DNA from: CAZGTQ01 sp964528575 | Lineage (GTDB): Bacteria > Planctomycetota > UBA1135 > GCA-002686595 | NCBI GenBank assembly: GCA_964528575.1 | Contig: CAZGTQ010000026.1 | Location: 1 to 17,550 of the forward strand | Direction of reading: 5' to 3' | Length of the DNA: 17,550 nt | Part shown: positions 1-8,085 of the stretch, in pieces | Layout: every line of letters begins with the position of its first letter | Position numbering within the stretch: the stretch's first letter is position 1 | Position numbers and translations under genes: made by a program | Notes under the pieces: generated by a model | Told to the model about the DNA's origin: nothing | The model's input: the letters and a program-made list of their open reading frames with translations, nothing else | Databases searched by the model: none

Positions 1-576
1 CACCCGCCGGTTGCCGTGAAGGGACGCCTCGCGTCGAGCGTGCCGCGGCCGATCGTCGATGGCGTCGTCGAAGTGCGCGTCGGCTGCCCGTTCTACGCAC
101 AGGAGCCGATGGTGGTCGAGTCCCGTCGGGGGACCGTCCGCGGGGACGGCACGTTCGAGGTCGGCGACTTGCCGCGCGGCCCGGTCGAGGTGACCGCGGC
201 GTGCGCAGGATGGGCTTCGGGCGTGGAATACGGCGCCATCTTCCTCGTATGGGACGGAGTCGTCTTCATGGAGCGCACCGGCTCGGTGACGCTGCAGCTC
301 CGCGATCCGCGCGGAGAGCTCGTCGCGGGCGCGCGTGTCGCGGTGCTCCTGCAGAGCGACCAGTACAACCCGGCGCCGAGCTCGTTCCTCGGGCGCAAGT
401 TCTCTGCGATCACCGGAGCGAACGGCACGGTTCACTTCGACGAGGTCCCCGGGCGCGCCGCGTTCGTCCTCGTGACGCACCCGGCGCTGCGACAGCCTCC
501 GCCCTGGGAGGCGGAAATGATCGAGCTCGTCCCCGGCGGCACGGCGACCGCAGAGATCGCGCTCGTCCCGCGCTGA
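1..576 (+). CDS. Exported protein fragment with carboxypeptidase-regulatory-like repeats (5' end outside window)
   Basis: The frame is open from base 1 with no stop, so the gene most likely begins upstream; a GTG at 16 is the first start-like codon but has no convincing ribosome binding site. The visible 191 residues hold two or three beta-sandwich modules with the alternation of 'V.G.V.V.', 'GTFEVGDLPRGPVEVTA' and later 'GTVHFDEVPG.A.FVLVTHP', which is the pattern of carboxypeptidase regulatory-like and Ig-like extracellular domains. There are no catalytic motifs. Such domains usually sit in secreted or surface proteins, where they act as structural or adhesive modules; that role is inferred from the family. 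The gene ends three bases before the convergent radical SAM gene, with no terminator hairpin between them. Confidence 0.7.
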   Translation, partial: HPPVAVKGRLASSVPRPIVDGVVEVRVGCPFYAQEPMVVESRRGTVRGDGTFEVGDLPRGPVEVTAACAGWASGVEYGAIFLVWDGVVFMERTGSVTLQLRDPRGELVAGARVAVLLQSDQYNPAPSSFLGRKFSAITGANGTVHFDEVPGRAAFVLVTHPALRQPPPWEAEMIELVPGGTATAEIALVPR

Positions 577-579
577 GCG

Positions 580-1959
580 TCACACGTTGCGCCGCAAGAG
601 CGCGACGCCCTCGCGCAATTGCGACGCGAGCTCCGGCAGCGACGCGGTCGCGCGCAGCCGCCGCCACAAGTAGCTCGGCCGCAGGTAGAAGCGCCGCACC
701 ATGCGCTTCTTGAGCGCGAGCATGCCCGCGCGGTCGAGCGTGCGCGTCGGCAGGAACGCGTCGGCGCCGCCCTGGTCCATGACGAGGTCGCCGCGCTCGG
801 CGAGGCCGAGCTCGAGCGCGCGGGCGCGGAACGGCGTGCCGAAGCGCGGGACCGCCATGTTGAGGCTCATGAAGTCGAGGTCGAGCTCGCGGGCGAGCGC
901 GAGGGAGGCCTCGAGCGTCTGCTCGGTCTCCTCCGGCAGGCCGATGATGAACGTGCCCACCGTGCGCAGGCCGTGCCGCTTCGCGTTCTTGAAGCCCGCG
1001 CGCACCGCGTCGACCCGATAGCCCTTCTTGTACGCCGCGAGCACGTCGTCGTCGGCCGACTCGACGCCCATCAGGACCGTGTGGCAGCCGCCGGCGCGTA
1101 GCGCGCGCATCAGCTCGTCGTCGCGCGCGAGATCCGGACGCGTGAACGCCGTCCACGAGAGGTCGCCGCGCTCGGCGAACGCGGCGCACAGCTCGAGGGC
1201 GCGCGCGCGCTTCACGCCGAACGTCTGGTCCATGAAGAAGAGCTCGCGCACGCCGCGGGCGCGCAGCGCGTCGATCTCCTCGAGCACGTCGGCGACCGGA
1301 CGCGTGCGGAAGCCGACCGTCGGGATCACGCAGAACGTGCACGGGTACGGGCAGCCGAAGTCGGTGAGCACCGTCGCGAAACGTCGCTGTTTCGCGAACG
1401 AGAAGCGGTAGCCGCGCGCGGTGAAGAGCTCGTGACGCGGGCGCGGGACGCGCACCTCGCCCGTGCGCGGGCCGCGGCGGATGCGCTCCACGCTCCCGTC
1501 GACGCGGCGCACGGTCATCTCCTCGACGCGCTCGAGCTCGCCCGCGAGATAGTGCACCAGATCCTGGTTCGCGAACGCGTGCAGCGCCGCCTCGAGCCAC
1601 GGCTCGGCGGCGAGCCGCTCCTCGCTCGCCTCCTGCAGCACGTCGCCGATCGCGAGCACGCGCCGGCCATCCGCCGCCAGGCGCGCCAGGAACGCGCGGT
1701 CCTCGCTCCACGACACCGAGCCGACGAGCGAGACGACGACGTCGGGGTCGAGGCGCGCGATGCGTTCGTGCGCGGCCTCCGGGCCGAGCCGCTCGGCCAT
1801 GCAGTCGAGCACCGAGACGTCGTGGCGCTCGGCCGCCGTGCCGGAGAGCACGACGAGGTCGACCGGGTGGAAGAGGTAGTTCGACTTCGTCGTCTTCGAG
1901 CAGAAGTAGTCGCGGATGTACGTTCGCTCGCCCGGCGGATTGCACAGGAGCACGCGCAT
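580..1959 (-). CDS. B12-binding domain radical SAM enzyme
   Basis: Encodes 459 residues. The N-terminal ~165 residues have the fold pattern of a cobalamin-binding domain (MRVLLCNPP at 1-9, then HPVDLVVLSG and DPDVVVSLVG). The radical SAM cluster motif CPYPCTFC gives C203, C207 and C210, the three ligands of the 4Fe-4S cluster that cleaves S-adenosylmethionine. GVESADDDVLAAYKKGY and FIIGLPEETEQ are typical later core strands. Family members do methyl transfers, cyclisations and other radical chemistry; the substrate cannot be read from sequence. The DxHxxG base-on cobalamin motif is not visible, which is common in this family. The ATG start overlaps the stop of the GT9 gene in the sequence TGATG, so the two are probably translationally coupled and work on the same glycan or lipid. 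The open frame continues far upstream, but only as antisense. Confidence 0.9.
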   Translation of the reverse strand: MRVLLCNPPGERTYIRDYFCSKTTKSNYLFHPVDLVVLSGTAAERHDVSVLDCMAERLGPEAAHERIARLDPDVVVSLVGSVSWSEDRAFLARLAADGRRVLAIGDVLQEASEERLAAEPWLEAALHAFANQDLVHYLAGELERVEEMTVRRVDGSVERIRRGPRTGEVRVPRPRHELFTARGYRFSFAKQRRFATVLTDFGCPYPCTFCVIPTVGFRTRPVADVLEEIDALRARGVRELFFMDQTFGVKRARALELCAAFAERGDLSWTAFTRPDLARDDELMRALRAGGCHTVLMGVESADDDVLAAYKKGYRVDAVRAGFKNAKRHGLRTVGTFIIGLPEETEQTLEASLALARELDLDFMSLNMAVPRFGTPFRARALELGLAERGDLVMDQGGADAFLPTRTLDRAGMLALKKRMVRRFYLRPSYLWRRLRATASLPELASQLREGVALLRRNV

Positions 1960-3194
1960 CAAGACGCCGCTCCCGCGACCGGCCGCAGCTCGCCGCGGCG
2001 CACGAGCGCGCGCGTCTCCGCCAACACCTCGTCGACCTCGAGGTTCGTCAGGCACTCGGGGCGGCCACGGTGGCAGCTCATCACCTTGTTGTCGTGCACG
2101 TTGATGCACGGGCTGCACGCGGGCGGCCGGTAGAGAGCGCGCGCGCGCTCGCCGATCGGCGCGTACATCACCGGCGTCTCGGGGCCGAAGAGGCCGACCG
2201 TCGGCGTGCCGAGCGCGGCCGCGACGTGCATCGGGCCGCTGTCGTTGGTCACGAACGCGCTCGCGCGGCCGAGCAGCGCCGCGAGCGAGCCGATCGAGAG
2301 CGCGCCCGCGAGGTTCGCGAGCCGGCCGTCGGGCAGCGGACCCGGCTCGGTCGCCGCCGCCGCGACGTCCTCGACCCAGGCGCGCTCGCCCGGCGCGCCG
2401 ACGAGCACGACGCGGGCGCCGTCCTCGAGGACGAGGCGTCGCGCGAGGGCGCCGAAGCGCGACGGCGGCCAGCGGCGCTCGAGCGAGAGGCTGCCGGCGT
2501 TCGGATTGAGCACGACCAGCGGCCCGGTGCCGTCCGCCAGCGCCGCGAGAGCGCGCTCGGCCGCCGCCGCGTCGTCCGTGCCGGCGGCGAACGGCACGAG
2601 GTCGGCGGGGCGGACCTCGCTCCCGTCCTCGCCGCCCGCGAGGCAGCGGAAATTGCGCGCGACGTGCCAGTAGCGGTTGAACGGGACCGTGCCGGTGTGG
2701 AAGCGGCCGCGCCAGACGGACGGCGAGGCGAAGCCGCGGCTCTCGGGCGCTCCCGCCAGCAGCGTCACGACGCCGGAGAAGCGCGTGAAGAACTCGAAGT
2801 CGTAGACCGCGGCGAAGCGGCGCGTGCGCAGAGTGCGGATGCAGTTGAGGATGCGGCCGGCGACGACGGTCCAGCGCGGGGTGCGCACGTCGAGCGCCAG
2901 GACCTCGTCGAAGACGCCCAGGCCCTCGGCGAACGCGCGGTTCTCCGAGAGGGTCAGGAGCACGAGCTCGGCGCCCGCGTGGCGGCGGCGGAGCGCGCGC
3001 ACGGCGGGCGTGAGCAGTTGCAGGCTGCCGATGCCCCAGAACTTGATCAGCAGGACGCGCGGCTCGCTCGGGCGCCAGCGCGGCAGCGCGCGGGCCCAGC
3101 GCAAGGGCTGGAGCAGGACGCACGCGATCGCGCCGAGGAGCTTGTCGGCCCGCTGGAGCCGGGTCATCGGGATGGGCGGCGGGTGGACGTCCAT
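1959..3194 (-). CDS. Glycosyltransferase family 9 (heptosyltransferase-like)
   Basis: A 411-residue protein with GT9 signatures: the N-domain motif KFWGIGSLQLLTP at 51-63, the linker NPNAGSLSLERRWP near 230-243, and the donor-binding motif TNDSGPMHVAAALGTP at 316-331 followed by GLFGPE. Four cysteines (C350, C353, C364, C371) lie where ADP-heptose transferases of the RfaF/WaaF type have a CxPC...C...C cluster. The enzyme would add a sugar, classically heptose, to a lipid or core oligosaccharide at the inner membrane's cytoplasmic face; the exact sugar is not known. The first ATG (3194) gives nine extra residues before a second Met at 3167, and either could be the start. It is the first gene of a pair with the radical SAM enzyme, reading away from purF. 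Confidence 0.88.
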   Translation of the reverse strand: MDVHPPPIPMTRLQRADKLLGAIACVLLQPLRWARALPRWRPSEPRVLLIKFWGIGSLQLLTPAVRALRRRHAGAELVLLTLSENRAFAEGLGVFDEVLALDVRTPRWTVVAGRILNCIRTLRTRRFAAVYDFEFFTRFSGVVTLLAGAPESRGFASPSVWRGRFHTGTVPFNRYWHVARNFRCLAGGEDGSEVRPADLVPFAAGTDDAAAAERALAALADGTGPLVVLNPNAGSLSLERRWPPSRFGALARRLVLEDGARVVLVGAPGERAWVEDVAAAATEPGPLPDGRLANLAGALSIGSLAALLGRASAFVTNDSGPMHVAAALGTPTVGLFGPETPVMYAPIGERARALYRPPACSPCINVHDNKVMSCHRGRPECLTNLEVDEVLAETRALVRRGELRPVAGAAS

Positions 3195-3221
3195 GGACCG
3201 GCTCCCAGTGTACCGCTCCCT

Positions 3222-3239
3222 CCGACCGTTCCCGGTCGG
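3222..3239. promoter_or_regulatory. Inverted repeat, candidate operator in the divergent region
   Basis: CCGACCG-TTCC-CGGTCGG is a perfect 7-bp inverted repeat with a 4-base centre. It lies between the divergent GT9 and purF genes, 5 bp upstream of the candidate purF -35 box. Its place and symmetry suit a regulator-binding site, but no regulator can be named; it does not match the E. coli PurR operator. Confidence 0.4.
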
Positions 3240-3244
3240 GCGCG

Positions 3245-3273
3245 TTGTTCGCTCCCTCGGCGTGGCCTATCCT
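3245..3273 (+). promoter_or_regulatory. Candidate sigma-70 promoter of purF
   Basis: TTGTTC (3245-3250) and TATCCT (3268-3273) are spaced 17 bp apart, close to the housekeeping consensus, in DNA that is otherwise very GC-rich. Transcription would start near 3280 and leave a leader of about 60 bases. No purine riboswitch was recognised in the leader, and no clear Shine-Dalgarno precedes the purF ATG. Confidence 0.45.
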
Positions 3274-3342
3274 CTGCGGTTCTCGCGCCGCCCGTCCCGA
3301 CCGAGACCTCTCCGAAGCCCGAAAGACCCGAGCCCCCCCACG

Positions 3343-4824
3343 ATGTGCGGATTCATCGGCATCTTCGGCCCCGATGGCGTCGACGTCGCCCCCGAGATCT
3401 ACGAGGGGCTGCTGACGGTCCAGCACCGAGGGCAGGACGCGGCCGGGATGATCACGTTCACCGACCAGTTCCACGTCAAGAAGGGCTTCGGGCTGGTCCG
3501 CGAGGTGTTCAACGAGAACAACATGCCGCGCCTGCGCGGCAATCTCGGCGTCGGCCACGTGCGCTATCCCACGGTGGGCCAGGGCCGCAGCGAGGACGCC
3601 CAGCCGTTCCACCTCACGTTCCCGGTCGGCGTCGCGATGGCGCACAACGGCAACGTGACGAACTTCCAGGAGCTGAAGGCCGCGCACTTCGCCCGCAGCG
3701 GCGCGCGCCTCAACTCGTCCTGCGACCTCGAGATCATCCTGTTCGTGTTCGCGACGGCCCTGTCCGAGCGGCTGCGGAACGGCGGCGCGGTCCAGCCGGA
3801 CGACGTCTTCGCGGCGGTCGAGGCGGTCTACCGCGAGGTGCGCGGCGCCTACTCGGTGGTCGCGACGCTGCCGGACGGCGGCCTGGTGGCGTTCCGCGAC
3901 CCGTTCGGCATCAAGCCGATGGTCTTCGGCCAGAAGGCGACGAGCGAGGGGCGCTGGTTCGCGTGCGCGAGCGAGAGCGTCGTGCTCGACGTCACCGGCT
4001 ACACCGAGCTCAGCGACGTCGGTCCCGGCGAGGCGGTCTTCGTCGACGACGCGCGCCGCGTCCACCGCCGCAAGCTCGCGCACGAGCCGCACCGGCCGTG
4101 CATCTTCGAGCTCGTCTACTTCGCGCGCCCCGACTCGATGCTCGACGGCATGTCGGTGTACCGCACGCGCGCGCGCTTCGGCCAGGCGATGGCCGAGCAG
4201 TGGAAGGCCGAGGGTGCGCCGATGCCCGACTCGGTCGTGCCGATCCCCGACTCGTCGCGCGACGCGGCGCTGACGATGGCGACGGCGCTCGGCGTGCCGT
4301 ACCGCGAGGGGCTGGTCAAGAACCGCTACATCGGGCGCACGTTCATCATGCCGAACCAGAGCTCGCGGCAGGACTCCGTGCGCCGCAAGCTCAACGCGAT
4401 CCGGCTCGAGTTCGAGGGCAAGGACGTGCTCCTCGTCGACGATTCGATCGTGCGCGGCAACACCGCTCAGCGCATCGTGCGCATGGCGCGCGACGCCGGG
4501 GCGCGCAAGGTGTACTTCGCGTCGTGCAGCCCGCCGCTCGTGTCGCCGTGCCCGTACGGGATCGACATGGCGACGAAGACCGAGTTCATCGCCAGCAAGC
4601 GCACCCGCGACGAGATCGCGACGGAGATCGGCGCGGACTACCTGATGTACCTCGACCGCGAGGCGATGAACGAGTGCGCGCGGGCGGGCAACCCCGCCGT
4701 CGAGCAGTTCTGCAACGCGTGCTTCACCGGCGAGTACCCGACCGGCGACATCACGCGCGAGGTGCTCGACGCGATCGAGGGCGAGCGCAACGAGAGCCAG
4801 CGCCGTTTCACGTTCACCGGCTGA
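3343..4824 (+). CDS. purF: Amidophosphoribosyltransferase (glutamine PRPP amidotransferase)
   Basis: Catalyses the first committed step of purine synthesis: PRPP plus glutamine to 5-phosphoribosylamine. The 493-residue protein begins MCGFIGIFG, so Cys2 becomes the N-terminal nucleophile of the glutaminase domain once Met is removed; there is no propeptide. Glutaminase motifs follow (QHRGQDAAGM at 27-36, GHVRYPT at 71-77, AHNGN at 100-104). The phosphoribosyltransferase domain carries the PRPP loop VLLVDDSIVRGNT at 362-374. C253, C403, C457 and C460 (the last two in CNACFTGEYPT) fall where the Bacillus-type enzyme holds its 4Fe-4S cluster, spaced almost as in that enzyme. The start is fixed by the MCG requirement, although the frame is open further upstream. 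A glycosyltransferase follows after 26 bp and is probably cotranscribed. Confidence 0.97.
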   Translation: MCGFIGIFGPDGVDVAPEIYEGLLTVQHRGQDAAGMITFTDQFHVKKGFGLVREVFNENNMPRLRGNLGVGHVRYPTVGQGRSEDAQPFHLTFPVGVAMAHNGNVTNFQELKAAHFARSGARLNSSCDLEIILFVFATALSERLRNGGAVQPDDVFAAVEAVYREVRGAYSVVATLPDGGLVAFRDPFGIKPMVFGQKATSEGRWFACASESVVLDVTGYTELSDVGPGEAVFVDDARRVHRRKLAHEPHRPCIFELVYFARPDSMLDGMSVYRTRARFGQAMAEQWKAEGAPMPDSVVPIPDSSRDAALTMATALGVPYREGLVKNRYIGRTFIMPNQSSRQDSVRRKLNAIRLEFEGKDVLLVDDSIVRGNTAQRIVRMARDAGARKVYFASCSPPLVSPCPYGIDMATKTEFIASKRTRDEIATEIGADYLMYLDREAMNECARAGNPAVEQFCNACFTGEYPTGDITREVLDAIEGERNESQRRFTFTG

Positions 4825-4850
4825 GGCCTGCGCCAGAGGCCGGGCAGCGG

Positions 4851-6005
4851 ATGCGGATCCTGATCACGTCGCCCGTCTTTCCGCCCGATCTGGGCGGGCC
4901 GGCGGTGTACGTGCCCAGCCTCGGCCGGTTCCTGGTCGAGCGCGGCCACGACGTCAAGGTCGTCGCGTTCTGCTCGGATCCCGACCCGCAGGGCCATCCC
5001 TTCGAGGTCGTCTCGATCGGCCGCGGCTTCCTTCCGTGGCGCTACGCGCGCGCGCTCTTCAGCGTGTGGCGGCACGCGCTCGGACGCGACGTCGTCTACG
5101 TCCAGGAGCACCTCGCGCTGTTCCACGTGCTCGCGGCGCGGCTCGCCGGCGCGCCCGTCGTGATCCGGATCATGGTCGACGGCGCGTGGGAGATCGCGCA
5201 CAGGCGCGGCTGGATCGGCGGCGACGACATCGTCACGTTCGAGCAGAAGAGCTACGGCTGGCGGGTGAAGCTGGTCCGCGCGCTCCAGCGCTTCTGGTGG
5301 AGCCTGTGCAGGCGCATCGTCGCGTGCTCGGACTTCCTGCGGCGGATCCCGGTCGAGCGCTACGGCGTGCCCGAGGAGAAGACGCGGCTCATCTACAACG
5401 CGTACCACGGGCCCGAGGAGGTCGCGGTGACGCGGGCCGAAGCGCGGGCGGAGCTCGGGCTGGACCCACAGGTGTCGTATCTGCTCACCATCTGCCGCCT
5501 GATGGTGTGGAAACGGGTCGACGGGATCGTGCGCGCGCTCGAGGGGCTGCCGGACGACGTGCACCTGCTCGTCGCCGGCGACGGCGACATGCTCGAGGCG
5601 TGGAAGGCGGACGCGCTGCGGCGCGGGCTCGGGGAGCGGGTGCGGTTCCTCGGCAACGTGCCGCACGAGCGGATCCCGCTCTACATCCGCGCGAGCGACG
5701 TCTTCGTGCTCAACAGCGAGTACGAGGGGCTGAGCCACACGTTGCTCGAGGTCCAGCGCCTGGGGACGCCGATCGTCTGCACCGGGGTGTGCGGCAATCC
5801 GGAGGTCGTCCGGGACGGGGAGACCGGGCTGCTCGTGCCCCCGCGCGCGGACGAGGCGCTGCGGGCCGCCATCGGCAAGCTCTTGGCGGACAAGGACTTG
5901 GGGCGGCGCCTGAGCGATGCCGGACGGGCGTTCGGCGTGCGCTTCACGCGCGAGGCGACCTTCCCGCAGGTCGAGGCGGTGCTCGCCGAGGCCGCGGCTC
6001 GGTAG
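4851..6005 (+). CDS. Glycosyltransferase family 4 protein
   Basis: A 384-residue retaining glycosyltransferase with the GT-B fold. The N-domain begins MRILITSPVFPPDLGGPAVY with the acceptor-side glycine loop at 15-17. The C-domain has LLTICRLMVWKRVDG (K221 region), VAGDGDM, FLGNVPHERIPLYIRASDVFVL, and the EX7E motif with E292 and E300 that binds the nucleotide-sugar donor, then GNPEVVRDGETGLLVPP. Members build surface polysaccharides or glycolipids; donor and acceptor are unknown. An AGAGG at 4835-4839 lies 11 bases before the ATG. The gene follows purF closely, and the pairing looks like read-through rather than shared function; the GT9 and radical SAM genes nearby make a scattered glycan locus likely. 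Confidence 0.93.
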   Translation: MRILITSPVFPPDLGGPAVYVPSLGRFLVERGHDVKVVAFCSDPDPQGHPFEVVSIGRGFLPWRYARALFSVWRHALGRDVVYVQEHLALFHVLAARLAGAPVVIRIMVDGAWEIAHRRGWIGGDDIVTFEQKSYGWRVKLVRALQRFWWSLCRRIVACSDFLRRIPVERYGVPEEKTRLIYNAYHGPEEVAVTRAEARAELGLDPQVSYLLTICRLMVWKRVDGIVRALEGLPDDVHLLVAGDGDMLEAWKADALRRGLGERVRFLGNVPHERIPLYIRASDVFVLNSEYEGLSHTLLEVQRLGTPIVCTGVCGNPEVVRDGETGLLVPPRADEALRAAIGKLLADKDLGRRLSDAGRAFGVRFTREATFPQVEAVLAEAAAR

Positions 6006-6020
6006 GGGAACGCTTTTCCC
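6006..6020 (+). terminator. Weak hairpin after the GT4 gene
   Basis: GGGAA (6006-6010) and TTCCC (6016-6020) form a 5-bp stem with a 5-base loop, beginning one base after the stop codon. There is no T tract, so if it terminates transcription it is inefficient or factor-assisted. Confidence 0.22.
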
Positions 6021-6035
6021 GTTCGCCGCTCCTGG

Positions 6036-6068
6036 TCGCCCCTCCCGTTCGCCTCGTTCGCCCCTCCC
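6036..6068. repeat. Short direct repeat downstream of the GT4 gene
   Basis: TCGCCCCTCCC occurs at 6036-6046 and 6058-6068, a period of 22 bp, with GTTCGCC at 6021, 6047 and 6056. It lies in the 209-bp gap before the second radical SAM gene and upstream of its candidate promoter. No function can be given. Confidence 0.45.
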
Positions 6069-6128
6069 AATAGCGTGGCTGCGGCGCTCGCGTACCGCCA
6101 CCGCCGCTGGACGCCGATATACTCGTCG

Positions 6129-6154
6129 GGAACCTCCCGGGCGATCGCGCCGTC
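6129..6154 (+). promoter_or_regulatory. Candidate ECF-sigma promoter of the radical SAM gene
   Basis: GGAACC (6129-6134), 16 bases, then CGTC (6151-6154) match the general ECF promoter form of a GGAAC-type -35 and a CGTC -10. The site shares GGGAACC-N15-CCGTCCCA with the one before the sigma gene at 9459-9484. Transcription would begin near 6160, leaving a leader of about 55 bases before the ATG at 6215. A housekeeping-like TATACT at 6118-6123 lacks a -35 partner and is less convincing. Confidence 0.5.
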
Positions 6155-6214
6155 CCATCCCGGGACGCTGCGCCCCCCGCTCCGGAGATCGCACCCGAAG
6201 GATTGCCCAACACG

Positions 6215-7780
6215 ATGAAGGTCCTGGTCATCAACGAGTACCTCCCGCAGGAGATGCTCGGGATCATGTGGCTCGCGCGCGCCATCAAGGACGCCGGCCA
6301 CGAGATCAAGTGCTTGTTCATCCCGGACAAGCAATGGCTGGCCAAGGTGCGCGAGTACGACCCCGACGTCGTGTGCTACTCGGTGACGACGGGCATGCAC
6401 CTGTACTTCGCGGACATCAACCGCAAGGTGAAGCAGGCGCTGCCGAACGTGCTCACCGTCTTCGGCGGTCCGCACCCGACCTTCTCGCCCGAGTACGTCG
6501 AGACGGACGGCGTCGACGCGGTCTGCCGCGGCGAGGGCGAGTACGCGATGGTCGAGCTGCTCGACAAGATGCAGCGCGGCGAGAACTACTACGAGACGCA
6601 GAACTTCTGGTTCAAGCACCGCGAGACCGGCGAGATCGTGCGCAACATGCCGCGGCCGCTCGTCGAGAACCTCGACACGCTCGGCATGCCGGACCGCGAG
6701 GTCATCTACGACGCCGGCGACGTCTACCGCGACTCGGACCGCAAGGTGTTCGTCACGCAGCGCGGGTGCCCGATGAACTGCTCCTTCTGCTTCCACCACG
6801 CGTGGAAGAAGAAAGTCTACGGCGCACGCAACAAGGAGTACACGCGCAAGCGCTCGGTCGACCACGTGCTCGCCGAGATCAAGCAGGTGCGCGAGAAGTA
6901 CAACCTGAAGTTCGTCCACTTCCTCGACGACATCTTCAACCTGCGCAACGACTGGCTCGACGAGTTCTGCGAGAAGTATCCGAAGGAAGTCGGCCTCCCG
7001 TTCGACGTCATCCTGATGGCGAACATGACGACGGAGGCGCACATCGAGAAGCTGGCCAAGGCGGGCTGCGTGTACGCGCGCATCGCGTTCGAGGCGGCGA
7101 GCGACTACGTCCGCAACGCGGTGTTCCGCAAGAACACGACGCGCAAGCAGCTCACCGACGCCGCCGAGTGGATCCGCAAGTACGGCATCCGTCTCGGCTC
7201 GCTCAACATGATCGGTGGGCCCGGCGGCACGCTCGAGGACGAGTGGGACACCGTGCGGCTCAACATCGAGTGCAAGGTCGACCACCCGCTCGTGTCGATC
7301 ATGCAGCCCTACCCCGAGTTCGACATCGAGGACATGACGCGGGAGATGGGCTACGCGGTCGCGGGCTACGACGACTTCCCGCAGAAGTTCAACCGCACCG
7401 CGTCGATCGCGTTCGAGAACAAGCACGTGCTCGAGAACCTGCACAAGTGGTTCCCGATCGTGGTGCGCTTCCCGAGCCTCATGCCGCTCGCGCGCCGCGC
7501 CGTGCACTGGAAGTGGGGCGCGAAGCCGTACCTGATCTCCTACATGCTCTGGTCCGAGTACCTCGTCGCCGAGCAGGCGAAGCTCTACGCGCACGCGCAG
7601 GGGCTGAGCGGCCCGCGCTACTGGGCGTCGGTCGACTTCGCGCGCCGGCTCGCGACCAAGGGCGTGCTGCGCGTCTACGAAGTCGTGTTCGAGCGCTTCT
7701 TCGGACGCTTCTTCAGCCCGCGGGACGTCGCGCTCAGCCTCCAGATGGGGGACGAGCGGGTCGTCGCGCACATGGACTAG
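6215..7780 (+). CDS. B12-binding domain radical SAM enzyme (BchE-like architecture)
   Basis: A 521-residue protein. The N-terminal cobalamin-binding domain (1-130) shows MKVLVINEYLP, a SVTTGMHL strand, and FGGPHPTFSPEYVE followed by CRGEGE, the usual end of this domain. The radical SAM cluster motif RGCPMNCSFC gives C185, C189 and C192. Core strands include VHFLDDIF, RIAFEAAS and NMIGGPGGTLEDE. The last ~130 residues form a family-specific, aromatic-rich C-terminal domain. Chemistry is radical SAM and cobalamin dependent (methyl transfer or ring formation); the substrate is unknown. ATG 6215 was chosen over the in-frame TTG at 6203 because GAAGGA at 6197-6202 lies 12 bases before the ATG and directly abuts the TTG. 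The gene has its own candidate ECF promoter, so it may be stress-controlled and not part of the purF transcript. Confidence 0.92.
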   Translation: MKVLVINEYLPQEMLGIMWLARAIKDAGHEIKCLFIPDKQWLAKVREYDPDVVCYSVTTGMHLYFADINRKVKQALPNVLTVFGGPHPTFSPEYVETDGVDAVCRGEGEYAMVELLDKMQRGENYYETQNFWFKHRETGEIVRNMPRPLVENLDTLGMPDREVIYDAGDVYRDSDRKVFVTQRGCPMNCSFCFHHAWKKKVYGARNKEYTRKRSVDHVLAEIKQVREKYNLKFVHFLDDIFNLRNDWLDEFCEKYPKEVGLPFDVILMANMTTEAHIEKLAKAGCVYARIAFEAASDYVRNAVFRKNTTRKQLTDAAEWIRKYGIRLGSLNMIGGPGGTLEDEWDTVRLNIECKVDHPLVSIMQPYPEFDIEDMTREMGYAVAGYDDFPQKFNRTASIAFENKHVLENLHKWFPIVVRFPSLMPLARRAVHWKWGAKPYLISYMLWSEYLVAEQAKLYAHAQGLSGPRYWASVDFARRLATKGVLRVYEVVFERFFGRFFSPRDVALSLQMGDERVVAHMD

Positions 7781-7876
7781 CGTCGGACTGGCGACCGCCG
7801 CAGCGGGGGGCCGGGCGGCGCGAGGCGGCGCGGCAGAGCGTGAGGGGCGCTCGCGGCCGTCCGCGGAGGTGGGAGG

Positions 7877-7953
7877 TGGTACGCCCGACAGGATTCGAAC
7901 CTGTGACCTTTCGCTCCGGAGGCGAACGCTCTATCCAGCTGAGCTACGGGCGC
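7877..7953 (-). tRNA. tRNA-Arg, anticodon CCG
   Basis: The reverse complement folds as a full cloverleaf of 77 bases including an encoded CCA (7879-7877). The acceptor stem GCGCCCG pairs with CGGGCGT, with a G1-U72 wobble. The D arm is GCTC/GAGC, the anticodon stem TTCGC/GCGAA encloses loop CTCCGGA with anticodon CCG, and the T arm is ACAGG-TTCGAAT-CCTGT. It reads CGG arginine codons. It closely resembles the E. coli tRNA-Arg(CCG). The gene stands alone, antisense to its neighbours. No integrase gene or repeated tRNA end is seen beside it. The 132 bases between the tRNA and the promoter at 8086 hold nothing recognisable. Confidence 0.97.
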
Positions 7954-8085
7954 CGGCGACCGGCCATTGAACGCCGCCCCGCGTTCGGCCGCAACCGCCG
8001 ATCCGGCTCTCCGAGCGGAACCCGCGGCGCTGACGTCGGTTGCGAGCGACGGACCGCTGCGAGCTCATCCGCGGGAATGGAGATC

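Noticed and set aside
580..4092. Very long minus-strand open frame continuing upstream of the radical SAM gene through the GT9 gene and purF
   Set aside because: Only the part downstream of 1959 has protein-family motifs; the rest is a low-complexity Arg/Ala-rich antisense translation, as expected in high-GC DNA with few stops.
2070..4850. Plus-strand frame extending the GT4 gene upstream through purF
   Set aside because: The extension is a shadow of purF and of the antisense GT9 gene; the GT4 fold starts cleanly at MRILITSPVFPP at 4851.
6118..6123. TATACT as a sigma-70 -10 box for the radical SAM gene
   Set aside because: No -35-like hexamer lies 15-19 bp upstream; the ECF-type site at 6129-6154 fits better.
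6203..6205. TTG start for the second radical SAM gene
   Set aside because: The GAAGGA sequence abuts it with no spacing, whereas the ATG at 6215 has workable spacing and begins the conserved MKVLVIN strand.
7877..7953. tRNA-Arg gene as the attachment site of an integrated element
   Set aside because: No integrase gene and no repeat of the tRNA 3' end was seen on either side within the window.
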